Source: Deltaproteobacteria bacterium RIFCSPHIGHO2_02_FULL_40_28
GTDB taxonomy: Bacteria > UBA10199 > 2-12-FULL-40-28
NCBI GenBank assembly: GCA_001798135.1
Contig: MGRJ01000024.1
Coordinates: forward strand, 186,001 to 250,000
DNA length: 64,000 bases
Reading direction: 5' to 3'
Shown one piece after another: positions 1 through 8,226 of the stretch. The position numbers were made by a program, and so were the translations under genes. Positions within the stretch are counted from its first letter, which is position 1, and each line of letters begins with the position of its first letter. Below the pieces are notes generated by a model. The model was not told the origin of the DNA. It saw only the letters and a list, made by a program, of their open reading frames with translations, and made no database searches.

Positions 1-1026
1 AATGGAGGTGAAGAGCATTTAAGCTTTGATTATGCCGTTGTTGCTACGGGTTCTAGGCCCTTTATTCCAGAAGCCTGGCATTTTGAGTCTCCTTTTTTAA
101 TGAATTCTTCTCGTGCTCTTGATTTAGAAGATGTTCCTCAAAAATTTTTAGTGATAGGTGGTGGTTATATTGGTTTGGAAATAGGAAGTGTTTATGCAGC
201 ATTGGGGAGCCAGGTTACTTTAGTAGAACAGCTTCCAACTCTTTTATCTCAAACAGATCCTGATTTAGTTGCTCCTTTAAGAAAAAAAATGGAGAAAAAA
301 TTTTCTGCTTTGTATTTGTCTTCGAGAATTTTAAGTTTGAATGAAATAGAGGGTGAAATTAAAGTTAAAATAGAAACTCTTCAAGGGTTAAAAGAAGAAA
401 TTTTTAATAAGGTGCTTATTGCTGTTGGCAGAATTCCAAATTCTAGCGGGCTTAATCTTTCTGCAACTCAAGTTAAACTTGATAAACAAGGTTTTATTGT
501 AGTGGATCCCCACCAAAAAACCGAAGAGCCCCATATTTTTGCCATTGGTGATATTTGTCCTGGCCCCATGCTGGCTCACAAAGCGAGTTACGAAGCCAGA
601 ATTGTAGTGGATAATTTAAAAGGGAATCCAGCACGTTTTGATGCAAAGGCAATCCCATGTGTTGTTTATACCAATCCTCAAATTGCCTGGTGCGGACTTA
701 CTGAAAACGAAGCTAAAAAATTAGGACAAGAAGTGAGGGTATTAACCTTTCCTTGGATTGCTTTGGGTGCTGCAGTGAGCAGAGGAAAAACTAATGGATT
801 GACCAAAATTATTGTAGATCCAAAAAACGGACAGGTAAAAGGTGCTGGCATTACAGGACATGGGGCTGGTGATTTAATTGCAGAAATGGTCTTAGCGATT
901 GAAATGGGGGCTACTGCAACTGATTTGGCTATGGCCATCCATCCGCATCCTAGTTTGTCTGAAAGTATTATGGAAGCTAGTGAACTCTATGAAGGTGGTA
1001 GTGTCCACCTTTTTAAGCAGCGTTGA
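1..1026 (+). CDS. lpdA: Dihydrolipoamide dehydrogenase, C-terminal part (5' end outside window)
   Basis: The reading frame is open from the first base of the window, so the gene begins upstream; the first visible ATG at 100 is internal. The E3 flavoenzyme reoxidises dihydrolipoamide of 2-oxo-acid dehydrogenase complexes with NAD+. Visible in order are ATGSRP from the FAD domain, the NAD-binding Rossmann motif GGGYIGLE, the AVGRIPNS stretch, the second FAD-contact motif FAIGDICPGPMLAHKA, and the C-terminal dimerisation domain. The latter carries HPHPSLSE, matching the His-Glu catalytic pair usually written HxHPTLSE. The N-terminal redox-active CxxxxC lies outside the window, so another pyridine nucleotide-disulphide oxidoreductase is not strictly excluded, but the C-terminal motif argues for Lpd. 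It ends 7 nt from the convergent rpoZ. Confidence 0.93.
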   Translation, partial: NGGEEHLSFDYAVVATGSRPFIPEAWHFESPFLMNSSRALDLEDVPQKFLVIGGGYIGLEIGSVYAALGSQVTLVEQLPTLLSQTDPDLVAPLRKKMEKKFSALYLSSRILSLNEIEGEIKVKIETLQGLKEEIFNKVLIAVGRIPNSSGLNLSATQVKLDKQGFIVVDPHQKTEEPHIFAIGDICPGPMLAHKASYEARIVVDNLKGNPARFDAKAIPCVVYTNPQIAWCGLTENEAKKLGQEVRVLTFPWIALGAAVSRGKTNGLTKIIVDPKNGQVKGAGITGHGAGDLIAEMVLAIEMGATATDLAMAIHPHPSLSESIMEASELYEGGSVHLFKQR

Positions 1027-1033
1027 AAAATGA

Positions 1034-1231
1034 TTATTCTGCTTTTTTCTTGATCATGCGCACTTTGCTATCTGCAATCTCACGAAGCGATTCAACCACA
1101 TTTTTGTTTTTGCTACCCACTAAACGTTTGGCGCCTTTTTCTAATTGTCTCACTCTTTTTGCAGTCATATGAACCAAAGTAAAACGATTACCTATATGCT
1201 CTAAACAATCCTCAACAGTAACACGTGCCAT
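1034..1231 (-). CDS. rpoZ: RNA polymerase omega subunit
   Basis: This 65-aa protein begins [17 protein letters not shown] and continues with a [16 protein letters not shown]-like helix, the standard omega signature for binding the beta-prime subunit and assisting RNA polymerase assembly. The length is slightly short but normal for omega proteins of Deltaproteobacteria-like genomes. It stands alone on the minus strand; no spoT/relA or gmk neighbour follows, because the lpdA 3' end lies immediately downstream in the opposite direction. The divergent region 1232-1309 is A/T-rich and must hold promoters for both rpoZ and nadE. Confidence 0.93.
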   Translation of the reverse strand: MARVTVEDCLEHIGNRFTLVHMTAKRVRQLEKGAKRLVGSKNKNVVESLREIADSKVRMIKKKAE

Positions 1232-1309
1232 AAATCCTCCAAAATTCTTAAATAAGATATTGAATTTTATGTATTTTTTTATAAAATAAACCTTTCGTCA
1301 AGGAGAAAA

Positions 1310-2941
1310 ATGAAGATTGCTTTGGTTCAAATGAATTGTATTGTTGGAGATCTGGATGGAAATGCTCGAAAAATTCTTAAATTTTACAATAAAGCCAAGG
1401 CTTTAGGAGCAACACTGGTTTGTTTTCCTGAAATGGTTTTGGTGGGGTATCCTCCTCGGGATCTCTTGGATTTACCCTATTTTATTTCTGAAATAGAAAC
1501 TTTTACAGAAGAGATTGCAAAAAAAACAGACGAGGTATCCTTAATTTTTGGAAGTATAGCAAAAAATGCACAGGGTGTGGGAGCGCCTCTTTATAACCAG
1601 GCTGTATGGTGTGAGAGAGGCAAAATAATAACCCGTATTTCTAAGAGATTACTTCCGAGTTATGACGTGTTTGATGAAACCCGTTATTTTGAACCAGGTA
1701 GTTTTGTTCCTCCAATTGAATTCTGTGGAAAAAAAATAGGACTCACCATTTGTGAAGATATTTGGAATACATCTGAAATCAAGTCTCATCGTTTGTATGC
1801 GGTGGATCCTGTAGAAGAATTAAAGCGTGCCGGGGCAGATCTTATTTTAAATTTATCAGCTTCCCCTTATTCCAAAAGAAAAATTCATCACCGTATTCAA
1901 CTGCTGCAAAGATGTGCTAAAAAAAATGCGGTTGATTTACTTTATGTGAATCAAGTTGGAGGCAACGACGAACTTATCTTTGATGGTGGATCCATGTTTG
2001 TTTCAAGTACTGGCAAACTTTTAACTCTCTCGCCTTTTTTTAAGGAGAATATAACGCTGGTTGATACAGAAGAAAAAGAAGGATCTTCTTTAGCCCCTCT
2101 TGATGAGGTAGCTCTAACCTATGAGGCTCTTGTTTTGGGGCTTAAAGATTATGTAAAAAAATGTGGATTTAAGAAAGTGGTCTTAGGTTTATCAGGAGGT
2201 GTTGATTCAGCTTTGGTTGCAGCTCTTGCAGTGAAAGCTCTTGGGCCTAAAAATGTTATCGGCATTTTAATGTCTTCCCGTTATACAAGCAGGGAAAGTA
2301 TTCGGGATGCTGTAGCTCTAGCTCAGAATTTAAAAATAAAAACAAAAACCATTTCCATCGATAAAATTCATCGTTCTTTTGAAGCTGGTTTTATCAAACT
2401 GTTTGGAAAGAAAAAGGCCAACACTACCGAAGAAAATATTCAAGCTCGTATTCGTGGAAATCTTTTAATGGCTCTTTCTAATAAAGAGGGGCATATGGTT
2501 TTAACTACTGGGAATAAATCGGAGTTAGCTGTTGGTTATTCAACTCTCTATGGTGATATGGCAGGCGGGCTGGCTGTTATTTCAGATTTATATAAAGGTC
2601 AAGTTTATGAATTATGTCGGTGCATCAACCGCAAAAAAAATATCATCCCAGAGAATATTTTAACCAAAGCTCCTACAGCAGAACTTAAACCCAATCAAAA
2701 AGATCAAGATACTCTTCCTCCTTATGATCAACTGGATGGAATTTTAAAATTAGCTATTGAGGATGGGTTGGGTGTTGATGAAATTATTAAAAAGAATTTT
2801 CCTCGTGCTGTGGTTATAAAAGTTTTAAATATGATTAAGAGAAGTGAATACAAACGCCGCCAATTAGGGCCTGGTCTTAAAGTTTCAGGCAAAGCCTTTG
2901 GCATGGGCAGGCGTTTTCCCATTGCTTCTAAGTATAAGTAA
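1310..2941 (+). CDS. nadE: Glutamine-dependent NAD+ synthetase
   Basis: This 543-aa two-domain enzyme makes NAD+ from deamido-NAD+, ATP and glutamine. Residues about 1-260 form a nitrilase-type glutaminase: the Glu of FPEMVLVGYPPRD, the Lys region SKRLLPSYDVFDE and the nucleophile Cys in LTICEDIW are all visible. Residues about 270-543 form the synthetase domain, with the PP-loop LSGGVDSAL and the conserved TTGNKSELAVGYSTLYGDMAGG stretch split across the ATP and NaAD sites. An AAGGAG ribosome site lies just before the ATG at 1310. The 3' end overlaps the convergent last gene of the sctV operon by 14 nt, leaving no room for a separate terminator. Confidence 0.96.
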   Translation: MKIALVQMNCIVGDLDGNARKILKFYNKAKALGATLVCFPEMVLVGYPPRDLLDLPYFISEIETFTEEIAKKTDEVSLIFGSIAKNAQGVGAPLYNQAVWCERGKIITRISKRLLPSYDVFDETRYFEPGSFVPPIEFCGKKIGLTICEDIWNTSEIKSHRLYAVDPVEELKRAGADLILNLSASPYSKRKIHHRIQLLQRCAKKNAVDLLYVNQVGGNDELIFDGGSMFVSSTGKLLTLSPFFKENITLVDTEEKEGSSLAPLDEVALTYEALVLGLKDYVKKCGFKKVVLGLSGGVDSALVAALAVKALGPKNVIGILMSSRYTSRESIRDAVALAQNLKIKTKTISIDKIHRSFEAGFIKLFGKKKANTTEENIQARIRGNLLMALSNKEGHMVLTTGNKSELAVGYSTLYGDMAGGLAVISDLYKGQVYELCRCINRKKNIIPENILTKAPTAELKPNQKDQDTLPPYDQLDGILKLAIEDGLGVDEIIKKNFPRAVVIKVLNMIKRSEYKRRQLGPGLKVSGKAFGMGRRFPIASKYK

Positions 2942-3416
2942 CTTGGGGTGTTAACATATTTTTTAATTTATCTGCCAACAAATCTCGTTTTTGAATCAGA
3001 TGATTTTTTTCAGAACTCAAATTTGTTAAATCTTTTTTAATTCGATTTATCATTTGATCTAATCGTTCTATTTCGCGCCCTAATGCAACTTTAGGAGTGT
3101 ATTTTTTCTTAAAAAAAGGATGAGCTTCGGCTAGTTTTTTTCCTTGTTTAGCAAGAATTTCAGAACCAGATGAAACCCAATCTAGCTTTTTATAGCTATG
3201 ATAAATTTTATCTCCTTTTTTATGATATATCATTTTTAATTTTGTTGCTTGATTACCATAGTGGTAAAGAAGTTTGCCCTTCATTTCAGCCTCTTGGCTA
3301 AGAGATGAAATTTTTTCTTCCATCTCATCTAAATAAGCTATTTCAAAGCTCATCTCTGGAGCCAGAGTGGTGTTAAAGGAAGTATTTTGAGTGGGTGAAG
3401 TGGTAGTAATTTGCAT
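2928..3416 (-). CDS. Unrecognised coiled-coil protein, last gene of sctV operon; candidate secreted component
   Basis: I do not recognise this 162-aa protein. Its first 20 residues are rich in Thr, Ser, Asn and Gln (MQITTTSPTQNTSFNTT), the composition typical of uncleaved type III secretion signals. The rest is charged and predicted helical with heptad-like stretches, especially residues 25-60 and 115-155 (LGREIERLDQMINRIKKDL). There is no signal peptide and no membrane segment. It starts 1 nt after the stop of the preceding operon gene. By position and composition it could be a secreted structural protein or a chaperone of the system; the function is inferred only from context. Confidence 0.7.
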   Translation of the reverse strand: MQITTTSPTQNTSFNTTLAPEMSFEIAYLDEMEEKISSLSQEAEMKGKLLYHYGNQATKLKMIYHKKGDKIYHSYKKLDWVSSGSEILAKQGKKLAEAHPFFKKKYTPKVALGREIERLDQMINRIKKDLTNLSSEKNHLIQKRDLLADKLKNMLTPQVTYT

Positions 3417-3417
3417 T

Positions 3418-3798
3418 TTAATCCTTTCTTTGAGCTTTCCAGCGATAGGGATCTAGACTTTTAACTAAATCTCCAATGGTACTAAAAACATTCAAAACTG
3501 ATCCCCAAATGGCAGAAAGTTTTTTTTGTTCTTCCTTGGGTTTATTCATAATATTATTTTCCATAAACATATCAGCAATAGAACTAGCCATGGTAAAGGC
3601 CATGGTTACTAGATGTTGAAAGACATTACTCTTTTTTTGATAATTGAGTTTTTGATCTTCTTCTTTTAGTTTTTCATTTTCTTTTAAAATCGAGCGATTC
3701 ATAACAGAGGCTTGTTGCTCGGCATCTAAATCCCCCTGGTCTATTCTATCCTGATTGTTAACAAATGAGAGCAGGCTCTCTGGTGATAATAGGTTCAT
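3418..3798 (-). CDS. Unrecognised small helical protein of sctV operon
   Basis: This 126-aa protein has no recognised family. The first 60 residues are charged and helical (LDAEQQASVMNRSILKENE). A moderately hydrophobic Met-rich stretch follows at about residues 60-85 (FQHLVTMAFTMASSIADMFM), then a basic C-terminus. The single amphipathic or weakly hydrophobic segment between helical flanks would fit a small membrane-active secreted protein, but it could equally be structural. Its start overlaps the end of the upstream gene by 4 nt (ATGA), so the two are probably translationally coupled. Confidence 0.68.
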   Translation of the reverse strand: MNLLSPESLLSFVNNQDRIDQGDLDAEQQASVMNRSILKENEKLKEEDQKLNYQKKSNVFQHLVTMAFTMASSIADMFMENNIMNKPKEEQKKLSAIWGSVLNVFSTIGDLVKSLDPYRWKAQRKD

Positions 3799-4454
3799 AA
3801 TCCTCCTTTGTTTTCTAAAATTGTGGAAATAATTTCAGAAATATGGGTTAGTTGTTTCTTCTTTTGCATCATCGTATTTTGTTCGGTAGTTACATTTTTT
3901 TCCTGTTCGGCTTCGAAAAGTTTTGCTTTTGCGATTTCCATTTCGGCATCTTTTTTTTTAAAGGCAATTTTGGATTGTAACCATGCGCTGCCCTGCCCCA
4001 GGCCTTGCTGGGCCATTTGAGCACCTATCTGAATAAGCTTAAGCAGTTTTTGACTATGAACCAAAAGTGAAAGAGGAGCCACTGGAGGAATAAAGGAAGT
4101 TGCAATGGAAAATAAGATTGAAAAATGTTGTCTTAATTTTGGTGGAATGAGTTTGAGAAGAGAATCTTGTACTAAATTAAGGGGTGCAGTGACCAAATTA
4201 ATTACTTTTTGAAAAAGTTTCATGAAAAAAGGGCCCGAATTTTTTTTAACCACCAGCTTGATTAACTTTTCCATTTTTTTCTGGCGCGCAAGGGATGAAC
4301 TCATCCATTTTTTAAATTTTTGTTCCATTTTTATTTTCTGGTCATTTTTTTGAGATGAAAAATCTTTTTCTAGCAAACCCAAATCGTCTGTAAGACCTCC
4401 TAAAGCAAGAGGAGGCGAATAAGGAGCAATGGATGGAAGTGATGTTTGATTCAT
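3795..4454 (-). CDS. Candidate translocator-like protein of sctV operon (unrecognised)
   Basis: This 219-aa protein is not assignable to a family by eye. The first 25 residues are Ser/Pro/Asn-rich and uncharged (MNQTSLPSIAPYSPPLALGG), which would fit a type III secretion signal. A helical charged region follows, then one broad hydrophobic region at about 90-150 (HFSILFSIATSFIPPVAPL and flanks), and a charged C-terminal coiled coil rich in Lys, Glu and Gln. A Ser-rich N-terminus, one or two membrane-active helices and a terminal coiled coil is the layout of pore-forming translocators such as YopD/IpaC or SctE types, but I see no sequence match. Both ends overlap their neighbours by 4 nt. Confidence 0.7.
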   Translation of the reverse strand: MNQTSLPSIAPYSPPLALGGLTDDLGLLEKDFSSQKNDQKIKMEQKFKKWMSSSLARQKKMEKLIKLVVKKNSGPFFMKLFQKVINLVTAPLNLVQDSLLKLIPPKLRQHFSILFSIATSFIPPVAPLSLLVHSQKLLKLIQIGAQMAQQGLGQGSAWLQSKIAFKKKDAEMEIAKAKLFEAEQEKNVTTEQNTMMQKKKQLTHISEIISTILENKGGL

Positions 4455-5167
4455 TTTCCGATATTCCTTGTAATTTGAGAGGTGAGATCCCCTTGTTTTC
4501 CGATGAGGCCAGTTAAAATTTCGAGTATCATTTTTCTTTTGCCGGTAAGGTCTTGGAGAGAAAGACCCAATCGATCACTATCAGAATTTAAACCATCCAA
4601 TTTGTTTTCTAGATATTTAATCCCATTTTCAACTGATTTTTGCTCTACAAAGTATTCGCGCCAATAAATGGGTGTGCCATTAGGGCCTTCGTTGCTGGTA
4701 CGTTCTGTATAATCAAGGATTTTTATACCACCACTGCTGCTTTCCACTCCTCCAAGACCACCATTAAGATCGGTTCGATATGCGTAATCCTTAATAGATC
4801 CATCAGTATAGGAGGGTGTGGCTAAAAAAGCTGCTTCTGGGCAGTTATTCAAAATTTTTATTGGATTAAGGGTTGGATCATCAGGGGTATCCCCATTTTC
4901 TTCGCCGTTACCAGATTTTATTTTTTTATTACCATCTGGCCCGCTGCCATTTGCTAAAACAGTGTTTAAAATTCTTTCCAGGTTATTAATTTCTGTTCTG
5001 TAATTTTTTTTAAGTTCTAAATTAGCACGCATTTTCTGGGAAAGTCCTTTTACTTGATCGTTGGCATCATCTAAAAGAAGCATTTGGATATACATCAGAT
5101 TATCCATGGTGTTGGATGTTGGAAGAGAAGTGATGGAATGGCTTTGATCTGTGGCTGTAATTAACAT
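4451..5167 (-). CDS. Candidate T3SS tip-like coiled-coil protein, longer paralogue
   Basis: This 238-aa protein has a Ser/Thr-rich start (MLITATDQSHSITSLPTSNT), then a helix at about 25-70. A Gly/Asn/Ser-rich insert of roughly 100 residues follows (about 72-175), then a long C-terminal coiled coil (about 178-238) ending LTSQITRNIGK. Both helical parts align with the shorter neighbour encoded at 5177-5686: SVENGIKYLENKLDGL against SIEDLIKTGEDNLSQL, and GKRKMILEILTGLIGKQ against DKRKNAITLFSGLLASK. Two long helices packing around a globular insert is the layout of needle-tip proteins such as LcrV and IpaD. That assignment is inference from architecture and operon position only. Confidence 0.72.
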   Translation of the reverse strand: MLITATDQSHSITSLPTSNTMDNLMYIQMLLLDDANDQVKGLSQKMRANLELKKNYRTEINNLERILNTVLANGSGPDGNKKIKSGNGEENGDTPDDPTLNPIKILNNCPEAAFLATPSYTDGSIKDYAYRTDLNGGLGGVESSSGGIKILDYTERTSNEGPNGTPIYWREYFVEQKSVENGIKYLENKLDGLNSDSDRLGLSLQDLTGKRKMILEILTGLIGKQGDLTSQITRNIGK

Positions 5168-5176
5168 AATGCTCCT

Positions 5177-5686
5177 TTATGTTTTTAAGTTTCTGATTAT
5201 ACTCATCAAGGTTTCATTTTTACTGGCTAGAAGCCCTGAAAAAAGGGTGATTGCATTTTTTCTTTTATCTACAAGGGATTGTATTTGAAGTGAGACAATT
5301 TCGGCATCGGCAGTAAGTTGGGAAAGATTATCTTCGCCTGTTTTAATGAGATCTTCGATACTTGTTTTTTCTACAAGGTAACCAGTATCAGTTGCTGTAG
5401 CTGCAATTTCAGGATTTATTTTTTGTAGGGTCTCATAATCTTCTTTGGAAATTTCTAAATAACCCAATGTGACAGAATAGGAATTAAGAAGCGATTCGAG
5501 AAACCCAATTTCTTGGTTTATTTCTTGTTTTTGACTTAGTTGTTCTTTTAAATTTGTTGTAATTTCAGATAATTCGTTATCGTAACTATCAATAAGTAAA
5601 ATGAGATAGTCGCTTTCTTCTTCATCCCATGAGGATGTTGGAGAGATGGTGGTATTTAATCCGATGGTATTAATTTGTATATTCAT
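5177..5686 (-). CDS. Candidate T3SS needle/tip-like coiled-coil protein, shorter paralogue
   Basis: This 169-aa protein begins MNIQINTIGLNTTISPTSS, an Ile/Asn/Thr/Ser-rich start without a cleavable signal. Two helical regions (about 22-75 and 105-169) flank a short linker. It is a paralogue of the next gene (4451-5167), which carries a much longer insert between the same helices. The conserved end is KRKNAITLFSGLLASKNETL. This could be a filament, needle or tip component or a secreted regulator. Its start overlaps the upstream gene by 4 nt, and a 9-nt gap separates it from the downstream paralogue. Confidence 0.72.
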   Translation of the reverse strand: MNIQINTIGLNTTISPTSSWDEEESDYLILLIDSYDNELSEITTNLKEQLSQKQEINQEIGFLESLLNSYSVTLGYLEISKEDYETLQKINPEIAATATDTGYLVEKTSIEDLIKTGEDNLSQLTADAEIVSLQIQSLVDKRKNAITLFSGLLASKNETLMSIIRNLKT

Positions 5687-5946
5687 ACTCTAATGGCACA
5701 CAAGATACGGGGATCAAGGGTTTGCCCTTGTTTTCTCGTATCGTATTCCCTTTCAAAATTTGTTTTATATTCTTCAAAATCTTGATTTAACTGGTGGTTG
5801 TTCGAAAATTTATCTTTTACTTGCAGGACAATGCTTTTTAATCCCTCCGGGGATGTGCCCAACATGCGCCATACTTCGGATTCCCTAAAAGCAACTTCTT
5901 CTTTTTCGAGTCTTTTTAAAAGTTTTTCTTCAGGGGAAGTTAACAT
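5683..5946 (-). CDS. Unrecognised 87-aa protein directly after sctV
   Basis: This small, highly charged, probably all-helical protein (LLKRLEKEEVAFRESEVWRM; then KDKFSNNHQLNQDFEEYKTN) has no signal peptide and, unlike its downstream neighbours, no Ser/Thr-rich start, so it looks cytoplasmic. It overlaps the end of sctV by 7 nt and the next gene by 4 nt. A chaperone or gate-associated factor for the following secreted candidates is a reasonable guess from position, but no family motif supports it. Its short length and tight overlaps argue that it is a real gene. Confidence 0.65.
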   Translation of the reverse strand: MLTSPEEKLLKRLEKEEVAFRESEVWRMLGTSPEGLKSIVLQVKDKFSNNHQLNQDFEEYKTNFEREYDTRKQGQTLDPRILCAIRV

Positions 5947-7994
5947 GCCGCCTCCATCCTTAAGTTAATTCTGATTTTTTCTTTGATGGTGATATTGGGT
6001 TCTAGTTCTTGAAAAGATAAAACAGCCAAATGAGGAAAATCATGTTCGATTAATTTTCGTACATAACGTCTAATATCCATATGCGTTAAAATAACGAGGG
6101 GACTTTGTTTGTTGATCTTTGCTTTGAACTGAGAAAGTATTTGTTCTGTTATAGCAAGGGGTAGGGCCAGGTAAGATTCGGTTTCCCTTTTAATGATGGC
6201 TTTTCTTATTTCATCTTCAATGCTGTCATCCAACAAAATAACAGGAATGGCATTTTCAGAATTTTGATAACGATAGCTGATAAGGTCTTTAAGATGAGTG
6301 CGTATGGTTTCTGTGAGAGAAACAGGATCTTTGGTATCAGGAAGGGTTAAAGCGATGGCCTCTAAAATTTGTTTTAGATTTTTGATTGGAATTTCTTCTT
6401 CAACAAGTCTTTTTAAAAGGTCGGTTAAACGATTGTAAGAAATAAGTTTTGGGACAACCTCGCGAATAAGCTCGGGTTCGCTTTTTTCCAGATTTCTGAT
6501 GAGTTCCTTGGTTTCTTGAATTCCTAAAAAACGATGAGCATAACGAAGCCATATTTTTTTAATTCGTGTTTTAAGAATTTCGTTGGCTTCCTGGATTGGA
6601 ATGCCGGTTCGTTCTTCTTTTTTATCCAACAGGTAAAGAGGAGTGCCATGGTGGGTGAGTATTTTTTGAGATTTTTCTCCCTCTAATAAAAGGGGCTCGT
6701 TAAGTGCGTATTGGTGAAAAGGAGTGAAAAATCCCTTGTAGGAGGGAATATCAAAGACTTTGATTGTATAGGTAAATTGATCTGAAGCTTGAGAATTAAT
6801 GGCTAGATTTAACATGGGAAGTTTAAGGCCGTATTCTATTTCGAGTTCCATTTTTATTTGTTCACATTCTTGATTAAAAAATTCCTGCCCTTTTGAATTT
6901 TCAAAATATTGATACAGAGTAGGACTTATTTCTAAAACAAAGGGAGAGGGAAGGGATTGAACTTTAGAATCAATCAGAAAATCTTCTAAATGTTTGGGTG
7001 ATTTTTTTAATTGTTTGTTTTTGTATTGAAACCATAATGAAGAACCATACAAAAATGCAGCACAGGGGAATAAAATTTTTCCAGGCAAAATGGGCAGAAA
7101 TCCTAAAACCACACAAACAAGGGCCGAAGAACTTAAGATGCGTGGTTTGGATAAAAGTTCCCGGCTGATTTCTTCTCCTATTGAGTTTTGTGATTTGGAA
7201 TCGGATACCCTGGTGATAAATAAAGCAGCAGCTAGGGCTGTCATCATGGAAGGAATTTGTGTGCACAGGCCATCTCCAATGACAAAGGTGGAATAAAGCA
7301 CAAAAGCTTTACCGGGGCTCATATCGAAGGACAAAATTCCTGTGAGAATTCCTGCAGAAAGATTGAGTCCCAAAATAATAAATCCAATAATGGCATCTCC
7401 TTTGATAAATTTAATGCTTCCATCCATAGCTCCAAAAAAACGTGATTCTTTTTGAAGTTCTTGTCTTTGAGATTGGGCTTCAAAACTATTAATCATGCCT
7501 GCCCTTAAGTCTGCATCGATGCTCATTTGTCTTCCTGGGAGGGCATCGAGGTTAAAGCGGGCGGCAACCTCAGCTACCCGTTCACATCCCTTGGAAACAA
7601 TAACAAATTGCATGATGGCATTGATGATAAAAACGAGGAAACCAGCAGCTAGATTATTTTGTGTGGAGAGATTCCCTATTTTTTCCATGATGGGACTAGC
7701 CATCCCCTCAGAAAGAATGAGACGAGCAGAACTGATGTTGAGGCCCAGACGAAAAAGAGTAATTCCCAAGAGTAGGGAAGGTAGGCTGGATAATTCCAGG
7801 GGGTGGGCAATGGTGAGGGAGGCAATAAGAAGCGTCAGGGCCCCAACAAGATTGATGACCACAAGCCAATCAATCCAAGACGGTGAAAGTGGAAGAACCA
7901 AAAAAAACATAATAGAGAGGAGGCCAATAGTGAAAAACCAATATCCATTTTGATAAGTGGAAGGGTGAGGAAGTGAATGGATGGCCTCTTGCAT
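5940..7994 (-). CDS. sctV: Type III secretion export-gate protein, FlhA/SctV (FHIPEP) family
   Basis: This 684-aa protein is close to the usual size of FHIPEP-family gates. The N-terminal half (about 20-320) is membrane-embedded. It contains the family hallmarks GITLFRLGLNIS, CERVAEVAARFNLDALPGRQ (137-156), SIDADLRAG (158-166) and FFGAMDGSIKFIKGDAIIG (186-204), then VIGDGLCTQIPSMM. The C-terminal half is the cytoplasmic nonameric ring that receives chaperone-substrate complexes. No flagellar gene (flhB, fliP, flhF) is nearby. Genes with secretion-signal-like starts follow directly, so the injectisome subtype SctV is favoured over flagellar FlhA. The other injectisome genes must lie elsewhere if the system is complete. 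It is the first gene of the operon, divergent from the kinase at 8227. Confidence 0.88.
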   Translation of the reverse strand: MQEAIHSLPHPSTYQNGYWFFTIGLLSIMFFLVLPLSPSWIDWLVVINLVGALTLLIASLTIAHPLELSSLPSLLLGITLFRLGLNISSARLILSEGMASPIMEKIGNLSTQNNLAAGFLVFIINAIMQFVIVSKGCERVAEVAARFNLDALPGRQMSIDADLRAGMINSFEAQSQRQELQKESRFFGAMDGSIKFIKGDAIIGFIILGLNLSAGILTGILSFDMSPGKAFVLYSTFVIGDGLCTQIPSMMTALAAALFITRVSDSKSQNSIGEEISRELLSKPRILSSSALVCVVLGFLPILPGKILFPCAAFLYGSSLWFQYKNKQLKKSPKHLEDFLIDSKVQSLPSPFVLEISPTLYQYFENSKGQEFFNQECEQIKMELEIEYGLKLPMLNLAINSQASDQFTYTIKVFDIPSYKGFFTPFHQYALNEPLLLEGEKSQKILTHHGTPLYLLDKKEERTGIPIQEANEILKTRIKKIWLRYAHRFLGIQETKELIRNLEKSEPELIREVVPKLISYNRLTDLLKRLVEEEIPIKNLKQILEAIALTLPDTKDPVSLTETIRTHLKDLISYRYQNSENAIPVILLDDSIEDEIRKAIIKRETESYLALPLAITEQILSQFKAKINKQSPLVILTHMDIRRYVRKLIEHDFPHLAVLSFQELEPNITIKEKIRINLRMEAAC

Positions 7995-8226
7995 GGTTTT
8001 AGTCTAAAGCAATCCTAAAGCCAAAATGTGATTTAAAAATAATTAATAATATCAATATGTTATAAATCTAGTTTTCAGAGAGGGTCTATGGATGAAACCC
8101 TTCGAGGCTTAATTTAAAACTCTTTTTTTTGTTTTTGAGTGCTCAAGGAATATGTGTTAAAATATTGACTAAAGTTTTAAGTTGTCAAAATTACTTGTTT
8201 TTTATGGGTTGAAGAGGGCTTGGGTG

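Noticed and set aside
7090-7953. Several open frames opposite sctV
   Set aside because: They are antisense shadows of a strongly conserved gene; no signals for translation.
5940-7994. Flagellar FlhA as identity of the gate protein
   Set aside because: No flagellar genes are adjacent and the neighbours look like secreted proteins; the possibility is kept open in the finding because FlhA and SctV share all the motifs visible by eye.
8161-8226. TTGACT at 8165 as -35 box of the kinase promoter
   Set aside because: No convincing -10 box at the right distance; too weak to list as a promoter.
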